A stretch of 64,000 nt of DNA. Origin: Bacillota bacterium. GTDB taxonomy: Bacteria > Bacillota > Sulfobacillia > Sulfobacillales > Sulfobacillaceae. The stretch spans positions 80,400 to 144,399 of the forward strand of contig JAKACZ010000005.1 in assembly GCA_021820965.1 (NCBI GenBank), in the 5' to 3' direction. Both the position numbers and the translations under genes were made by a program. Of the stretch, positions 16,574 to 25,325 are shown piece by piece; within the stretch, counting starts at the first letter, position 1; every line of letters begins with the position of its first letter. A model generated the notes under the pieces. It saw nothing but the letters and a program-made list of their open reading frames with translations. It had not been told where the DNA came from and searched no databases.

Positions 16574-17710
16574 ATGATCAAACTGCAGTCGATCACCGAC
16601 TACTTTACCACGCATGGCCGGTTGCGCTTATCCCAACGCAAGACGCTCGCCGCCCTCGTCTGGGCGCTCATGCGCAAGCCATTGCTCGGGATTGCCGCCA
16701 TCGGCCGCAGTCTGGCGATGGCCAAGACGGCCAAGGCTAAACACGCCATCAAACGCGTGGACCGCTTTGTGGGCAACGCCCGGATCGATCTGGAGGTCGC
16801 CTGCGGCGACCTAATCGAGACCGTCATTGGGTCGGCGCGCCAGGTCTATCTCACCCTGGATTGGACCGATCCGAAGACCAAAGATGGCCAGTTTCAAATC
16901 CTGAGTATTAATGTGCGCGCCCATGGGCGCGCCATCCCAATCGCCTGGATGACGGTCCCCAAGGAGGATCTCAAAGGTCGGATGCGCGAGGTCGAAGAAG
17001 CCTTGTGTGCCCGCGTCGCCCGGCTCCTCCCGGCGGGCTGTCACCCTATTCTGCTGGCCGATCGCGGGTTTGCCACGGTGCGCTTTTTTCGCTTTTTAGA
17101 CGCATTAGGCTGGGACTGGATAATCCGCAGCAAGGGCAGCATCTGGGTCGAATGGGATCGGCAATGGCGTCCCTTAGCCTTGTTGGGGAAGGTGCGTCCG
17201 GTCCAGTTGGACGGGCCGGTGCAGTATGGCAAGAAGGCCCAGGGGGGATCGTATGCGGGCCGCTTGGTCGTCTACGCTGACCGGACCCACCCCGATCCCT
17301 GGTTTCTGCTGGTCTCGGCGGGTCTGGCCGACCAGGCCTGGGGCGCGATTGTCGCCGCCTATGGGCAGCGGTTTACCTGCGAGGAATCGTACAAGGACCA
17401 AAAGAACAAACCCGGGGAGGGCTTTCACCTCGATTGTGTCAAAGTGGGCACGGCCGAGCGCTGGGATCGCCTATGGCTGGTCTTTGCGTGGGCATATTAT
17501 TGGCTCAATGTGGCGGGCTGGGACGTCGAAGTGCGGGGGGACGCCCGCCAATGGCGGGCGAATACGGTCCCAGACCGCACCCATGCGCTCTGGCGCTTGG
17601 GGCATTGGGCGCTGATGAAGGGCGGGCTCTCCTGGCGGATGATCTGCCGACGCCAATCCCACTTTACCCACCACATTCCGTCGGTCGGGTCAGCGCTGGC
17701 TCCGACCTGA
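16574..17710 (+). CDS. IS4-like DDE transposase, apparently intact
   Basis: The 378-residue protein is a DDE transposase of the IS4/IS10 type. The first Asp is in VYLTLDWTDPK, the second in ILLADRGFATVRFF, and the C-terminal Glu with its conserved Tyr/Lys context in FTCEESYKDQKN. The ATG at 16574 has a GAGGAGGA site 6 nt upstream. The frame is uninterrupted, so the element may still be active. Terminal inverted repeats could not be fixed with confidence. A GTGGTAA motif near 16430 and its inverted counterpart near 17919-17925 are possible ends but the match is short. The gene stands alone as expected for a single-ORF insertion sequence. Confidence 0.85.
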   Translation: MIKLQSITDYFTTHGRLRLSQRKTLAALVWALMRKPLLGIAAIGRSLAMAKTAKAKHAIKRVDRFVGNARIDLEVACGDLIETVIGSARQVYLTLDWTDPKTKDGQFQILSINVRAHGRAIPIAWMTVPKEDLKGRMREVEEALCARVARLLPAGCHPILLADRGFATVRFFRFLDALGWDWIIRSKGSIWVEWDRQWRPLALLGKVRPVQLDGPVQYGKKAQGGSYAGRLVVYADRTHPDPWFLLVSAGLADQAWGAIVAAYGQRFTCEESYKDQKNKPGEGFHLDCVKVGTAERWDRLWLVFAWAYYWLNVAGWDVEVRGDARQWRANTVPDRTHALWRLGHWALMKGGLSWRMICRRQSHFTHHIPSVGSALAPT

Positions 17711-18836
17711 CCGCTGTTCTAACCCCCGCATCCCCATCCTGAGCCTCGGCCTCCCCTCGGTCTCGACGGAGGCAGGCGTCGGCCTGCCCTCGTGACCGTT
17801 TGCGCCGTTTGCCACTTGCCGCGGCAGATGGATGGTCCCCCTCTCAGCCGAGCATCCCGTCGCGTGCCACGACCGTGGCGCCCAGTTCGGGGGCGAAAAA
17901 CACGGCACATGACGGGAAATTACCACTAGATTGGTAAAAACTGGGGATCAGTCAGGCATACGATAGTAAAGGAGGCTGGTCCTGAGTATACTCGATTTAT
18001 CGGCCGGGACATCCATGACGAGACATCGTGATCGTCGAGGCCCTGCTGGGTCGAGCTCCGGCCCGAGACTTGGGCACGATTCCGAATACTGAGGAAACTC
18101 CTGCTAGGGCCCAGCCCCGATTCATAGTCAGATCCGCGTGTCAAACCACGTGACTGCCAACTTGGTAAAACGAGGCGGCATACGGGCTTGCTGGATCGCG
18201 GCTTGAGTTCTGTAAGGGAAAGTTCTGGGGCGGAATCCTCTTAGTTTGTTGGCAGCGGTAAAAAATCATCGATTGCCGCCTACGGCATCCTATTCTCGTT
18301 TGCGAGTTCCACGCGCCAGATAAAGGGTTCGCGCGGAAAACACTCTCTCAAAATATTCGGCTGCCTTCCACAGGCCAACCAGCGCCGACGGACGATGCAC
18401 CGCCTCTGGCGAGTCACGCACCAGCCCCCAAGCAGGCATACTTTTGCAAGGTGACCCGCCCCGTCCCGAAAGAAGCACGGTATGGTCGTAGGATGCATGG
18501 ATGCGCGGTGGCAGGTCAGTGCGCTGTGGGGTGATTATAACTACGCCGCTTCCCCCCGACGACATCCCAATCGGGGAAGTCTTCACATCGCAGGGCTGCG
18601 GAACAGCGCAGGCCTGCAGGAGGTCAACTCGACCGATATTATTTTTCCTATTTCTCCCGCATTTCGTACCACTCGCACTTTATAACCTTTTCACTGGGCG
18701 ATATCATTTCGATAGGAATACGAGAAGGCATCATCCTCGGGCACCCGAGACCTTGCAGTCACAATCACCAGTGCCATGGAGCGACTCGGCGAACTGGTGA
18801 CTCTATTGGCGAGTCCCACTGACAGGAGGGAGTAAG
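17711..18836. other. About 1.1 kb with no supported gene
   Basis: The stretch holds a GC-rich hairpin at 17771-17788 (GGCAGG...CCTGCC, no T-run), and a spaced inverted repeat TTACCA-6 nt-TGGTAA at 17920-17937. A 98-codon minus-strand frame at 18290-18586 has no recognisable family. The last 100 bp should contain the lut promoter, but no strong -35/-10 pair stands out. Confidence 0.4.
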
Positions 18837-19682
18837 ATGGATGAGTCGGTCCAGTTTTTTGTGACCTGTATGGCGGACCTGTTTCGTCCCAAGGCGGCGC
18901 AGGCCGCCGTGCGCGTGCTGGAACGCCATAGGTACTCGGTGAATTTTCCGCAAGGACAGACCTGTTGCGGGCAATTTTCTTTTAACGCCGGATATCACCG
19001 AGAGGCGGCCGCCTTAGCACGGCATTTCATTGAGGTGTTTGAACCGGTGGCCGGGCCCATCGTGGGTATTTCCGGATCGTGTGTTGCAATGATTCACGAA
19101 TACCCATCCTTGCTGTATGACGACGCATTGGCCGGCGGGGAGCCCGATGCGACGGCGAACGACTGGAAGCGTCGGGCGCAGGCAGTCGCTGAACGAACCC
19201 GGGAATGGAGTCAATGGCTTATGGAGGAGACCGCACTCGCGGGCGATCCGGCACCGAAGGAACAGCGCATGACGGCGATGCACCACCTGGGTTGCCACAT
19301 GCGGCGATTGCTCGGGGCGACAATCGAGCCAACGCAGCTTTTGGCACGGGTGGGTGTGGATTTGGTAGAGCCGGACGCCGAAGATCAATGTTGCGGGTTT
19401 GGCGGCACGTATAGCATGACCGAGCCAGCCGTGTCGACGGCAATGGCGGACGCAAAATGGCAAACAATTCAGGAGGGGGCGCAGGCCAGCGACGCTGTTG
19501 CTCTAACGGGCGAGGATTTGGGCTGCCTTCTTCACCTCCAAGGTCGGCTGTCCCGTCAGAATGGCTCGTTTCCGGTTCTTCACGTGGCGGAAATCGTGGA
19601 TCTAGCCGAGACCGGGCAATTGACCCGGGCGGTGCTGGAGCGAGAAGGGAGGTTCGTCGATGACGGGACATCTCCCCGCTGA
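18837..19682 (+). CDS. lutA: L-lactate oxidation complex, Fe-S subunit LutA
   Basis: The 281-residue protein has two CCG (cysteine-rich) domains of the LutA/YkgE/GlpC kind. The first has FFVTCMADLFRP and TCCGQFSFNAGY with ISGSCVAMI. The second has HHLGCHMRRLL and CCGFGGTYSM, followed by EDLGCLLHLQGRL. With LutB and LutC it forms the non-flavin iron-sulfur L-lactate dehydrogenase that feeds electrons to the respiratory chain in the cytoplasm. The ATG has an ideal AGGAGGGAG site. The gene overlaps lutB by 23 nt, so the three genes are one operon. No lutR-type GntR regulator is adjacent. Confidence 0.95.
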   Translation: MDESVQFFVTCMADLFRPKAAQAAVRVLERHRYSVNFPQGQTCCGQFSFNAGYHREAAALARHFIEVFEPVAGPIVGISGSCVAMIHEYPSLLYDDALAGGEPDATANDWKRRAQAVAERTREWSQWLMEETALAGDPAPKEQRMTAMHHLGCHMRRLLGATIEPTQLLARVGVDLVEPDAEDQCCGFGGTYSMTEPAVSTAMADAKWQTIQEGAQASDAVALTGEDLGCLLHLQGRLSRQNGSFPVLHVAEIVDLAETGQLTRAVLEREGRFVDDGTSPR

Positions 19683-21099
19683 TTCCCGGCCGTGGCCCGA
19701 GCGTCGGGATCGCGGCCTGGAAAATGTGACAATGCGTCGCACGATTGGCCTGGTCACGCGCCGCTTTCAACTAGGTCAACAACGGGTCTTTGCCGACTAT
19801 CCGGAAGGAGAGGCTGCCCGGGAGCGTGCGGTGTTGGCCAAACGCGCCGCGGTCCAGAATCTCGATGCCCTTTTGGAGGAGTTCCGTGCGGCGGTGGCGG
19901 CTCACGGGGGGAAGACCCACCTGGCCGCGTCGCGCTCTGATGCGGTTCGCATTGTTCGAGAGATTGCCGAGCAATCCGGCGTCCACCGGGTCGTGAAAAG
20001 CAAGTCTATGGTGACGGAGGAGCTTGAACTCAACCGTGGGCTTACTGAGGCAGGACTTCATGTGATTGAAACCGACCTCGGGGAATATATCATCCAACGT
20101 GCCGGCGAGACGCCTTCCCACATTCTGGCACCGGCGGCCCATAAGAATCGCCACGAGATCGAGCAGCTCTTTGACCAAGATGCCGGCGAAGCCCACATCG
20201 CCCCGCCAGACGGCGATGACGCGGACGTCCTTACCCGGTACGCCCGTAGACGCTTGCGCGAGGAATTTCTGTCGGCCGACATGGGGATAACAGGCGGCAA
20301 TTTTTTGGTTGCCGAGACCGGAACAATCGTATTGATTACCAACGAGGGCAACGCGGATTTGGTCATTTCCCTTCCTCGTATCCTGGTCTCGGTCGTTGGC
20401 ATTGAAAAAGTTGTAAAAGATTGGGAATCGCTAATGGATGTGATCCAGCAACCCGCGATGAATGGCATTGGGCAACGGCTCTCCTCCTATACCACATTCA
20501 TCTCCGGCCCGGGCGCTTCCCCAGCGGAGGGTCCGCGGGAATGGCATGTCGTGCTGCTGGATAATGGGCGGTCAGCACTACGTGAGACGCCCTTTGAGGA
20601 CGTCTTGTCGTGTATCCGCTGCGGGGCTTGTTTGAATGTCTGCCCCGTGTTTCGCCAAGTTGGCGGGCACGCCTACGGTAGCGTTTACTCGGGCCCCATC
20701 GGCATTGTCGAGACGCCGTTACTGACCAATCTGACGGTACTCCCCGAGCTACCCACCGTGGCATGCACACTCTGTTATGCATGCCGCGAAGCATGCCCCA
20801 TGGATATTGACTTGCCCGGCCACATTGTTCGTCTGCGGCGTGAAAAGGTCAAGCGCCACCTCGATAGTCAGGCCACTCGTGCTACCTACCGCTGGTGGGG
20901 GCGGTTTTGGTCAACCCCCACTGGGTACCGGCGATCGGTGCGGATGGCCCGCTGGGGTCAACGTCTTTATGTGAATCAGGGGGTGCTTCGATCAGCGCCA
21001 GGCCTTCCCAAGGGGTGGTTTCAGACGCGGAACATGCCGCCCGTGGCGTCTGAAACGTTTCACGAATGGTGGGCGCGCACGCGGAGCGGGCGACAATGA
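19660..21099 (+). CDS. lutB: L-lactate oxidation complex, Fe-S subunit LutB
   Basis: The 479-residue protein has the DUF162/LUD domain (KSKSMVTEELELNRGL, ETDLGEYIIQ, MGITGGNFLVAETGTI) followed by two 4Fe-4S sites, CIRCGACLNVCPVFRQVGGH and CTLCYACREACPMDIDLP. It is the central subunit that passes electrons from lactate. The start at 19660 has GGGAGG and gives a normal length. An internal ATG at 19732 (MRRTIGLVTRRF) is possible. It overlaps lutC by four bases (ATGA). Confidence 0.95.
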   Translation: MTGHLPADSRPWPERRDRGLENVTMRRTIGLVTRRFQLGQQRVFADYPEGEAARERAVLAKRAAVQNLDALLEEFRAAVAAHGGKTHLAASRSDAVRIVREIAEQSGVHRVVKSKSMVTEELELNRGLTEAGLHVIETDLGEYIIQRAGETPSHILAPAAHKNRHEIEQLFDQDAGEAHIAPPDGDDADVLTRYARRRLREEFLSADMGITGGNFLVAETGTIVLITNEGNADLVISLPRILVSVVGIEKVVKDWESLMDVIQQPAMNGIGQRLSSYTTFISGPGASPAEGPREWHVVLLDNGRSALRETPFEDVLSCIRCGACLNVCPVFRQVGGHAYGSVYSGPIGIVETPLLTNLTVLPELPTVACTLCYACREACPMDIDLPGHIVRLRREKVKRHLDSQATRATYRWWGRFWSTPTGYRRSVRMARWGQRLYVNQGVLRSAPGLPKGWFQTRNMPPVASETFHEWWARTRSGRQ

Positions 21100-21665
21100 A
21101 GGAGACGAACGCGTTAATTGAGGAGTTTCGGCGGCGCTGGCAGGCACTCGGCGGCCTCTTCTTTCGTGCAGAAAATATAGCGCAACTTACGGAAAGTATC
21201 CGCCATGCATGGGATGAACTGGTGGTCGCCGATACTGACGGTCTGCAGACCGTCGTCTATTGGGCTGATGCGTCGTGGGACGGGATTAATTGGTCCGCGC
21301 TCATTCCGGCCAATGTCGTTCGATGGGACGGCAGCACCGCGATGCGGTCGGTAACGGAACGTGCGGTGTTAGGCATTACCGGCTGCGCCTGGGCGATTGC
21401 CGCCACCGGGAGCGTGGCACTTTACAGTACCCCTGAGACCGGGCTCTTGCCGAGTGTACTGCCGCCTTCTCATCTTGTACTGGTGCGGGCCGACGATGTG
21501 GTTGAGACGGTCGCCGATGGCCTACGGCGGGTGCCCCGACCGGCCATGCCGCCGTTAATGAAAATTGTAACGGGGCCTAGCATGACAGCCGACATTGAAG
21601 GAACCTTGGTGACGGGCGTGCACGGGCCCGGGCGGGTGGCGGCGATTGTCTATGGGCCGTCATGA
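21096..21665 (+). CDS. lutC: L-lactate oxidation complex subunit LutC
   Basis: The 189-residue LUD-domain protein carries the LutC features WADASWDGINW, GITGCAWAIAATGSVALYST, LPSVLPPSHLVLV and TGPSMTADIEGTLVTGVHGP. I choose ATG 21096 because it overlaps the lutB stop (ATGA), giving translational coupling, and removes a meaningless N-terminal extension. It completes the lutABC operon. The following open frame again overlaps by ATGA. Confidence 0.95.
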   Translation: MKETNALIEEFRRRWQALGGLFFRAENIAQLTESIRHAWDELVVADTDGLQTVVYWADASWDGINWSALIPANVVRWDGSTAMRSVTERAVLGITGCAWAIAATGSVALYSTPETGLLPSVLPPSHLVLVRADDVVETVADGLRRVPRPAMPPLMKIVTGPSMTADIEGTLVTGVHGPGRVAAIVYGPS

Positions 21666-22024
21666 CTCCGGCACATGATAGGCGCGCTGATGGAGAGGAA
21701 TGGGGGAAACGTTTCGGCACCCCATCGTCCCGTGTTGACGAAAATCCGTCTAAAGCGATAGGGAGTTCGTTCGGTACCCAGATGGTCAGCTCTGTTTCAA
21801 CCAGGAAACGACGGTGCCATCTCCATCTCCTCGTGGTCGTGCGCATCTGCTGTGATGGAACGGTTTTTCGGGCGTATCCAACGTCAGGGTGGTATGACTG
21901 GCGGTTGGAAGAATTTAGGGTAGATTGGGCACGCGCGGAAGCTGCATTCTTCGAGCCGAAGGCGACGTGCCGTACAGGGACCGTATTGGCCGATTCGATA
22001 TCCAACTCGTGGGAGGGATGGTAA
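21662..22024 (+). CDS. Unidentified 120-codon frame coupled to lutC and the CoA ligase
   Basis: The frame starts in an ATGA overlap with the lutC stop and ends in a TAATG overlap with the preferred start of the acetoacetyl-CoA synthetase gene, so its position is that of an operon member. The predicted protein (RRCHLHLLVVVRICCDGT in the middle) matches no family I know, is rich in Arg, Ser and Trp, and the antisense frame is open too. It could be a genuine small protein, or chance in a 360-bp spacer with translation merely passing through. Evidence is positional only. Confidence 0.3.
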   Translation: MTPAHDRRADGEEWGKRFGTPSSRVDENPSKAIGSSFGTQMVSSVSTRKRRCHLHLLVVVRICCDGTVFRAYPTSGWYDWRLEEFRVDWARAEAAFFEPKATCRTGTVLADSISNSWEGW

Positions 22025-24009
22025 TGAGCGGACCTGACGATGCTATGGTTTTGTGGGAACCCAGCCAAGCACGGAAGTCTCAAGCGCAGTTGACGCAATT
22101 CATGGATTGGCTTAAGAGTAGTGGTTATGGCACTTTTCCCTCATATCACGACCTGTGGTCATGGTCGGTCACGGAAATTGAGGCCTTTTGGGGTGCGGCG
22201 TGGGAGTATTTTTTCAAGAGCAAGCCTGAGGTGGTGCTGTCCCGGCGAGTCATGCCGGGCGCCCAGTGGTTCCCGGGCACCACTGTCAATTTCGCCGAAG
22301 AGGTGTTCCGACGGGCTCGATCGGATGACCCGCTGATCTATTTCGAAAACGAATTGGGCCGCACCGAAACGCTGACATATGATGAGGTGCAGCGGCAGGT
22401 GTCAGCTTTGGCCGAAGCCTTGCGGGGATGGGGCGTCAGGCCGGGAGATCGCATCGTCGCCTATCTACCCAACATTCCTGAAGCCATGGTAGCATTTTTG
22501 GCGAGCGCCAGCGTCGGGGCCGTGTGGTCGGTCTGTTCCCCCGACTTTGGTGATCCGAGCGTCCTTGACCGATTCCGGCAAATCGAGCCCAAAGTTCTCT
22601 TGGTCGTAGACGGATATACCTATAATGGGGACGCCTTTGACCGCAGGGAGGTGGCCAATCGTCTCCTTCATTCCTTGCCGTCGGTCGAGCAGGTGATATC
22701 GGTCAGGTACTTAAATGCTAAAGACGCCTGGGCCATCAATCATCCCCGCGTCACACCCTGGGAGGACATACAGCAGTCGTCGTCGGCAGGGGGGTTGGCT
22801 TTCGAGCCGCTGCCATTTGACCATCCGCTCTGGATTTTGTATTCGTCCGGCACTACCGGCCTGCCCAAGCCTATCGTGCACGGACATGGCGGAATGCTGC
22901 TGACGCAATTGGTCAACGAGGTATTCCATTTTAATTTAAATAAGGCCGACCAGTTCTTCTGGTTCAGCACCACCGGATGGATGATGTGGAATGTCGTGGT
23001 GTCGGGGCTCTTGGCGGGATGTGGAATCGTCTTGTATGACGGGAGCCCTTCGTACCCGTCGCTCGACCATTTGTGGGCCCTGGCCGAACGCATCCCCATC
23101 ACGGTCTTTGGTACCAGTGCTGCCTTTGTCCATGGCCTTATGAAGGCGGGTTTGTCTCCGCGGGCTTTGCATGATCTGTCCCCGCTCAGGGCCATGGCAA
23201 CGACTGGATCGCCCCTAACTCCGGACGCGTACGACTGGGTATACGCACACGTGAAGTCCGACATGCAATTGGCGCCCGCCAGCGGGGGCACGGACATATG
23301 CTCGCCGTTTGTCGGCGGCTGTCCACTGCTGCCGGTGCGGCGGGGAGAAATGCAATGCCGCATTCTAGGCGCCAAGGTCGAGGCCTACGATGACCAGGGT
23401 CGCCCGCTGCTGGATGAGGTGGGGGAGTTGGTGGTGACGGAGCCGATGCCTTCCATGCCACTCTTTTTATGGGGTGACGACGACCACGCCAGCCGGTATA
23501 AAAAGAGCTATTTTGCGCGTTTTCCCGGCGTGTGGACCCATGGCGACTGGATCCGCATTACCCCCAGCGGTGGGGCAGTCATTTCCGGACGGTCTGATTC
23601 CACCCTGAATCGATACGGTGTCCGTATGGGGACCAGTGAGATCTATCGCGCGGCAGCGCAGGTGCCCGAGGTTGAAGACGCACTGGTTGTTGAATTCTCA
23701 CGCAGAGCGGGGACGTCGTTCATGCCCCTTTTCGTCACGCTGATGCCAGGCGTGGAGTGGTCGGAAGCCTTGGAAGAAAAGATTCGCCAGGCGATTCGCG
23801 CCGTTCTTTCACCGCGCTATCTACCCGACGCGGTGGTGCCGATGCACGACATTCCGAGGACGCTTAGCGGAAAAAAGCTGGAAGTACCGATAAAACGGAT
23901 TTTGCAAGGTGAGCCCCCTGAGCAAGTGCTGAGTGTGGACGCCATGGCCAATCCGGGGAGCTTGGCCGAGTACATCCGGTATGCGGAAAACCTGGCATCC
24001 TCACCGTAA
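22024..24009 (+). CDS. Acetoacetyl-CoA synthetase (acetoacetate-CoA ligase)
   Basis: The 661-residue adenylate-forming enzyme converts acetoacetate, ATP and CoA to acetoacetyl-CoA. Motifs are the phosphate loop LYSSGTTGLPKPIVHGHGG, the A5 region APASGGTDICSPFVGG, the A7 region GDWIRITPSGGAVISGRSDS, TLNRYGVRMGTSEIYR, and the catalytic lysine in RTLSGKKLEVPIKRIL. The N-terminal ACAS domain (SQLTQ-like helix with HDLWSWSVTEIEAFWGAAWE) and FW/ASTTGWMMWN are typical of acetoacetyl-CoA synthetase rather than acetyl-CoA synthetase. ATG 22024 is preferred over 22018 because GGGAGG lies 7 nt upstream. Clustering with lutABC suggests joint use of small organic acids. Confidence 0.92.
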   Translation: MSGPDDAMVLWEPSQARKSQAQLTQFMDWLKSSGYGTFPSYHDLWSWSVTEIEAFWGAAWEYFFKSKPEVVLSRRVMPGAQWFPGTTVNFAEEVFRRARSDDPLIYFENELGRTETLTYDEVQRQVSALAEALRGWGVRPGDRIVAYLPNIPEAMVAFLASASVGAVWSVCSPDFGDPSVLDRFRQIEPKVLLVVDGYTYNGDAFDRREVANRLLHSLPSVEQVISVRYLNAKDAWAINHPRVTPWEDIQQSSSAGGLAFEPLPFDHPLWILYSSGTTGLPKPIVHGHGGMLLTQLVNEVFHFNLNKADQFFWFSTTGWMMWNVVVSGLLAGCGIVLYDGSPSYPSLDHLWALAERIPITVFGTSAAFVHGLMKAGLSPRALHDLSPLRAMATTGSPLTPDAYDWVYAHVKSDMQLAPASGGTDICSPFVGGCPLLPVRRGEMQCRILGAKVEAYDDQGRPLLDEVGELVVTEPMPSMPLFLWGDDDHASRYKKSYFARFPGVWTHGDWIRITPSGGAVISGRSDSTLNRYGVRMGTSEIYRAAAQVPEVEDALVVEFSRRAGTSFMPLFVTLMPGVEWSEALEEKIRQAIRAVLSPRYLPDAVVPMHDIPRTLSGKKLEVPIKRILQGEPPEQVLSVDAMANPGSLAEYIRYAENLASSP

Positions 24010-24284
24010 TGCTGGCCATGTGTGGCGGAACCCTCCAGAACACCTTCGACTGTCGTTACGCTCTGCTAGACCGAAGCGTCTCACCGCCGGTGGAAAATTC
24101 AGGGGCGCCGGGGGACGCCAAGGAGGCGCGTCCACGTCCCAAGTGCTACCTCGGGTGGGGATGTGAGCCAGGGGAAAGCAGAGCGGCTTGAATTTACCTC
24201 AAAGAACGGGGTAAGGTCCATGCTGGCTCTATAGAAGCGCGACTATGCACCCGACCGATTAAGAGTAAAGATGATACCAGAACC

Positions 24285-25133
24285 TTACTCCGGCTCGAGG
24301 GCATCTACAGTACTATCGCGTTGATAGCGTCCTATCAACTGTTGTTCAACTAAAGGGGAATTATCACGGGGGACTTGTACGACTTGTGCACCCGAAGAGC
24401 GCAACATCTTGATTTGCTCTGCCGATGCAAATCCATCAGTGATGACAGACGTCACGCGTGACAAGTCACAAAAACTCACGACCGAGACATTGCCCAACTT
24501 AGTATGGTCGACCAACGCATAAATTTCCCTAACCTTCGCTAACATAAACGCTTTTAGCTCGCCTTCCTCAAAACTAAAATCCGTCAATCCATGCGACACG
24601 TCAATTCCGCGAACAGACACGAACGCTTTGTGTAAGTGTATCTTGTGCAACAATCCTGACCCGAGAAGCCCGGTAATAGCATTGTTATTGCGGAGTGCGC
24701 CACCCACCACGTAAATTCTAAGCTTAGGATTGGCCGATAATACACTAGCGGTTCGAAGGCCGTTGGTCGTTACTGTTAGGTTTAGATTGGTGTGAGCCAG
24801 AAGTTTTGCAAGCTCGTAACACGTGCTACTGGCGTCAAGCAAAATGGAATCGTGATCCTTCACGAGCCGCAGTGCCCAGCGAGCGATGGCCAGCTTTTCC
24901 TCTAGCTGCTCCCGAGAGCGAACCAGGAAATCTGTTTTGTTGTCCAGCGAGGCATGTGACACGGGAACAGCACCTCCGTGTACCCGCGTTAATAGGCCCG
25001 ACTGGGCCAAAATCTCCAAATCGTTGCGGATTGTCGGTTCGGAAACACCCAGGTCAGCCGCGAGGCGAGACACGTGAACCTTCGATTTTCGGCTCAACTC
25101 CTCAAGAATGCGCTCATGCCGTTCGGATTTCAC
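24285..25133 (-). CDS. DeoR-family transcriptional regulator
   Basis: The 282-residue regulator has the DeoR N-terminal helix-turn-helix (SERHERILEELSRKSKVHVS, RLAADLGVSEPTIRNDLEIL) and the C-terminal DeoRC sugar-phosphate sensor with LLDASSTCYELAKLL, TTNGLRTASVL, VVGGALRNNN and a late VSFCDLSRVTSVITDG. The GTG at 25133 is chosen because GGAGGG lies 7 nt upstream. It is divergent from the long polyol operon starting at 25326 and is its likely repressor, relieved by a phosphorylated intermediate. TTCG-containing direct repeats in the intergenic region are candidate operators. Confidence 0.93.
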   Translation of the reverse strand: MKSERHERILEELSRKSKVHVSRLAADLGVSEPTIRNDLEILAQSGLLTRVHGGAVPVSHASLDNKTDFLVRSREQLEEKLAIARWALRLVKDHDSILLDASSTCYELAKLLAHTNLNLTVTTNGLRTASVLSANPKLRIYVVGGALRNNNAITGLLGSGLLHKIHLHKAFVSVRGIDVSHGLTDFSFEEGELKAFMLAKVREIYALVDHTKLGNVSVVSFCDLSRVTSVITDGFASAEQIKMLRSSGAQVVQVPRDNSPLVEQQLIGRYQRDSTVDALEPE

Positions 25134-25197
25134 AAATTTTCCCTCCAAGACCGAAAAGATATGATATCGATCGAAAGTGTATATCAACTTAAATAAC

Positions 25198-25258
25198 TTC
25201 GTTTGGGTATTCGTTTTGATTGACTAATTTTCGGTTGACGCCCTAGAATTACTTTATC
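25198..25258. promoter_or_regulatory. Promoter and candidate DeoR operators of the polyol operon
   Basis: TTCGTTT occurs at 25198-25204 and again at 25210-25217 (12-nt period), and TTTTCGGTT follows at 25228-25236. TTCG-rich direct repeats are usual for GlpR/AgaR-type DeoR proteins. TTGACG (25235-25240) with CAATAT 17 nt later (25258-25263) is a plausible plus-strand promoter. Two consecutive ribosome sites (AGGAGGTC and AGGAGGGAG) precede the first gene. Confidence 0.45.
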
Positions 25259-25325
25259 AATATTACCGAAATTGTTAAACGGGGTCAGAGCAATCTTTTA
25301 GGAGGTCTTTTAGGAGGGAGTAACG

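Noticed and set aside
17771..17788. GGCAGG...CCTGCC hairpin as an intrinsic terminator of the IS transposase
   Set aside because: No run of T follows, so it cannot be called a rho-independent terminator.
16430..17925. GTGGTAA motifs as terminal inverted repeats of the IS4-like element
   Set aside because: The match is only about 7 bases and no target duplication could be found, so I did not draw element ends.
17920..17937. TTACCA-6 nt-TGGTAA as a third GntR operator
   Set aside because: The half-site order and 6-nt spacer do not fit the TNGTNNNACNA core, and no gene follows within several hundred bases.
18290..18586. 98-codon minus-strand gene upstream of lutA
   Set aside because: No ribosome site, family or conserved motif was seen; composition fits chance.
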